Assembly (NCBI GenBank): GCA_963627445.1
Contig: CAVGBM010000082.1
Location: 1-5,986 of the forward strand
Direction: 5' to 3'
Length of the DNA stretch: 5,986 nt
From: F23-B02 sp963627445
Lineage (GTDB): Bacteria > Bacillota > Clostridia > Oscillospirales > Oscillospiraceae
Shown: in pieces, positions 4,227 through 5,986 of the stretch
How the letters are laid out: each line of letters starts with the position of its first letter
Numbering within the stretch: position 1 is the stretch's first letter
Position numbers and translations under genes: made by a program
Notes under the pieces: generated by a model
Told to the model about the DNA's origin: nothing
Database searches by the model: none
What the model saw: the letters and a program-made list of their open reading frames with translations, nothing else

Positions 4227-5986
4227 TTATGCAAAAAGCTGCAGCTCATAGATATTGACGCTGTAGGAGCGGCCGATCGAATTTGTCTTCCTCGCATTGA
4301 ACTTAAAGTACCTGCGGGCATGATCAAGCTCGACATTATCCCCCGTGATATCCTCGGTGTTATCCGTCTTCACAACGACCTTTGTCCAGTAGCGGGGGAT
4401 CGCGCAAAGTCTTGACTGCTCGGGCGCGCTGAGCTTTGCGAAATTCTCCTCCGTGATCAGATTTTCGTTCAGCACATACAGCTCGTAGGAGGCAGTGTTA
4501 AGCTTGCTGTCCTCCCCTGCAGAACCTGCGTGGAAGAGCTTCATGGTCTTGATATCGGCGGCGCTGCCGATATCAAATGCGACCCAGCCGTTTGTACCCG
4601 AGGCGGTCCACTTTTTGTTTTCGTCGCCGTCAAAGAGCCTGCACGGCCCGGTTTCCTTGAAGTTCCGATAGGTCTTGTTGTAGCCCATGATCTTGGCGTT
4701 CAGGGCAAGGTTGTTTTCAAGCTCCTGCGTTTTCCTGAACATAGCAGTGACCGTAACATCGCCTTCCGGCATGGTGAAGCTGCTTCCGTTGATCTTCTCG
4801 CCGTTGACCAAGAAGCAGTCAAGCTCATAGCCATCGGCAGGAGTCGCCGTCAGCTTTACGGTGTCTCCGGCTTTCGCGGATGCCAGATTGGCGGCAACTG
4901 TGCCGTTTTCGGGCTGAAACACGCTCACATTATAGGCAGCGCCCTCTTCGGCGGCAAATGCCGTGCTGAGCTTGATGCTCTCGGCACAGTCCCCGGTGGT
5001 CGCGGTGTAGTACACGCGGCCTGCGCCGCTGCCGAAATCAAGGCCGGTAAAGCTTACCGTGCCGCTGCCGGGCTTGGACGCTATCTGCCTGTAAGACTCG
5101 CCGTCTCGCAGATAGAGCTTGATCGTTGTGCTGTCGGGAACATTGCGCAGAGTGAATGTATCTGCCGCACCGGCATTATTTACGGCGGAGGCAAACTTCA
5201 TCAAAACCGGCTCGCTGGCTTCACGAGCTTCGCTTTCGAACATCTGCCACTCGTAGATGCGGATCGCGCCCCAGGCTGACGAGCCGCTTTTGTTTATATA
5301 CAGGCGCCATTCCTGAGCGGTAACGGGANNNNNNNNNNNNNNNNNNNNNNNNNNNNNNNNNNNNNNNNNNNNNNNNNNNNNNNNNNNNNNNNNNNNNNNN
5401 NNNNNNNNNNNNNCATCGGTCACAGCGGCAGAGTTATTGGTAATGCTCTTTGCCGTTACCCACTGGCTTCCGTTTTTATATTGAAGCGAAAAGCTGATCG
5501 TGTTCATATTCTGGGCTTCGCCGCCGTACTCGGCATGCTCCACGCGCCAGCGGCGGACAGTTGCCGCTTCCTTCAGCTTAATGGACATCCAGCCGCTTTG
5601 CGCATTCGTAGCGCACCACTTTGAGCCGTTTTCGCTCGTGCCGTCAATGGCCTTGGACGCAGGCTCGCCGTCGTTCTGTGCAGAAAAGCCCGTCACCTCT
5701 GCGCCGAGGCAGACATTCTCACCGGGCACCGCCGCATCGCTGAGCCGCTCGGTGTCGCCGTTTTGATACGGCCAGTCGATCACCAGCTGTCGGCCTGCCC
5801 GGCGGTGGCCGTTTTCGTCAACGGGGACGATCTCGACCGTGACGGTTTTGTTCTGCTCATCGTCGTTTCGGGTCAGCTCGGAGATGTAATAGGCCGTGTT
5901 GGGAGTCTCCATGATGAGGTTCTTGCTGCCGTCTGCATTGACCTTATAGATCTCGTATGAGGCCGCATCTCCGCTCCATGTGAGCC
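4227..5986 (-). CDS. Large modular protein with two F5/8 type C domains, C-terminal part (possible GH85-type glycosidase)
   Basis: The reading frame is open to the right edge, so the start and any signal peptide lie outside; the in-frame ATG at 5912 is internal. Modules from the N side: a fibronectin-like piece (5984-5769; LTWSGDAASYEIYKV at the edge), F5/8 type C domain 1 (5717-5235; AIDG, KWCAT, then IRIYEWQMF) holding the N gap, a beta-sandwich module (5216-4959), an InlB-B-like repeat (4937-4731; GTVAANLASAKAGDTVKLTA then MPEGDVTVTAMF), and F5/8 type C domain 2 (4712-4233; LFDGDENKKWTA, WVAFDIG, then IYELQLF). F5/8 domains bind sugars or surfaces, and such proteins are normally extracellular. 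The edge module followed by F5/8 recalls the tail of GH85 endo-beta-N-acetylglucosaminidases that cut N-glycans; this is an inference, since no catalytic residues are in view. No LPXTG or dockerin follows the last domain. The gene converges on cstA. Confidence 0.85.
   Translation of the reverse strand, partial: LTWSGDAASYEIYKVNADGSKNLIMETPNTAYYISELTRNDDEQNKTVTVEIVPVDENGHRRAGRQLVIDWPYQNGDTERLSDAAVPGENVCLGAEVTGFSAQNDGEPASKAIDGTSENGSKWCATNAQSGWMSIKLKEAATVRRWRVEHAEYGGEAQNMNTISFSLQYKNGSQWVTAKSITNNSAAVTDXXXXXXXXXXXXXXXXXXXXXXXXXXXXXPVTAQEWRLYINKSGSSAWGAIRIYEWQMFESEAREASEPVLMKFASAVNNAGAADTFTLRNVPDSTTIKLYLRDGESYRQIASKPGSGTVSFTGLDFGSGAGRVYYTATTGDCAESIKLSTAFAAEEGAAYNVSVFQPENGTVAANLASAKAGDTVKLTATPADGYELDCFLVNGEKINGSSFTMPEGDVTVTAMFRKTQELENNLALNAKIMGYNKTYRNFKETGPCRLFDGDENKKWTASGTNGWVAFDIGSAADIKTMKLFHAGSAGEDSKLNTASYELYVLNENLITEENFAKLSAPEQSRLCAIPRYWTKVVVKTDNTEDITGDNVELDHARRYFKFNARKTNSIGRSYSVNIYELQLFA
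5329..5413. other. 85-base assembly gap (N run) inside F5/8 domain 1
   Basis: All bases are N. The same minus-strand frame is open on both sides, and about 28 missing residues is roughly what an F5/8 type C domain needs between its central strands and the final WRLYIN...IRIYEW strands. The gap length is therefore probably close to correct, and the gene need not be broken. Confidence 0.95.

Noticed and set aside
5329..5413. Frameshift or pseudogene at the N run
   Set aside because: Both sides are open in the same frame and belong to the same F5/8 domain, so the gap is a sequencing gap and not evidence of gene decay.
4530..5960. Plus-strand open frames opposite the F5/8 protein gene
   Set aside because: The minus strand carries recognisable F5/8 and InlB-B-like domains throughout, and the plus-strand readings show none.

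Overview
The window looks like chromosomal DNA from a gut-type Clostridia bacterium (Oscillospiraceae/Ruminococcaceae-like). This is inferred from strong AGGAGG-type ribosome binding sites, TTGACA/TAAAAT promoters, a moderately GC-rich composition by eye, a short clostridial-type CstA transporter, and a multidomain carbohydrate-related protein with F5/8 type C modules. An 85-base run of N shows it comes from a draft or metagenomic assembly. No RNA gene, CRISPR array, phage or insertion sequence is visible.

Left half, minus strand (1-2533). A promoter at 2505-2533 appears to drive three tightly packed genes of unknown function. They encode a 177-aa protein made of two copies of a small beta-rich repeat (1940-2473), a 163-aa protein with an N-terminal membrane anchor (1438-1929), and a 276-aa protein with two membrane helices and a TPR-like helical tail (604-1434). 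Gaps are 10 and 3 nt, and each downstream SD overlaps or sits inside the end of the gene before it. Next comes an ECF-type sigma factor (479 to beyond the left edge). It has its own promoter (538-565), whose -35 box lies in an inverted repeat, and it probably starts at a rare CTG codon.

Right half. The region 2474-2686 is shared by the minus-strand operon and, divergently, the cstA gene (2687-4165, plus strand). CstA is a carbon-starvation-family membrane transporter, probably for pyruvate or small peptides. A perfect 15-bp hairpin terminator (4181-4213) separates cstA from a convergent minus-strand gene entering from the right edge (4227-5986). That gene encodes the C-terminal part of a large, probably secreted, modular protein: a fibronectin-like module, an F5/8 type C domain interrupted by the N gap, a beta-sandwich module, an InlB-B-like repeat and a second F5/8 type C domain. 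The order recalls the tail of GH85 endo-beta-N-acetylglucosaminidases, but the catalytic part is outside the window.

I do not see a clear new defence, mobile or biosynthetic system. The most notable points are the CTG start of the sigma factor, the inverted repeat on its promoter, and the uncharacterised three-gene operon next to it.
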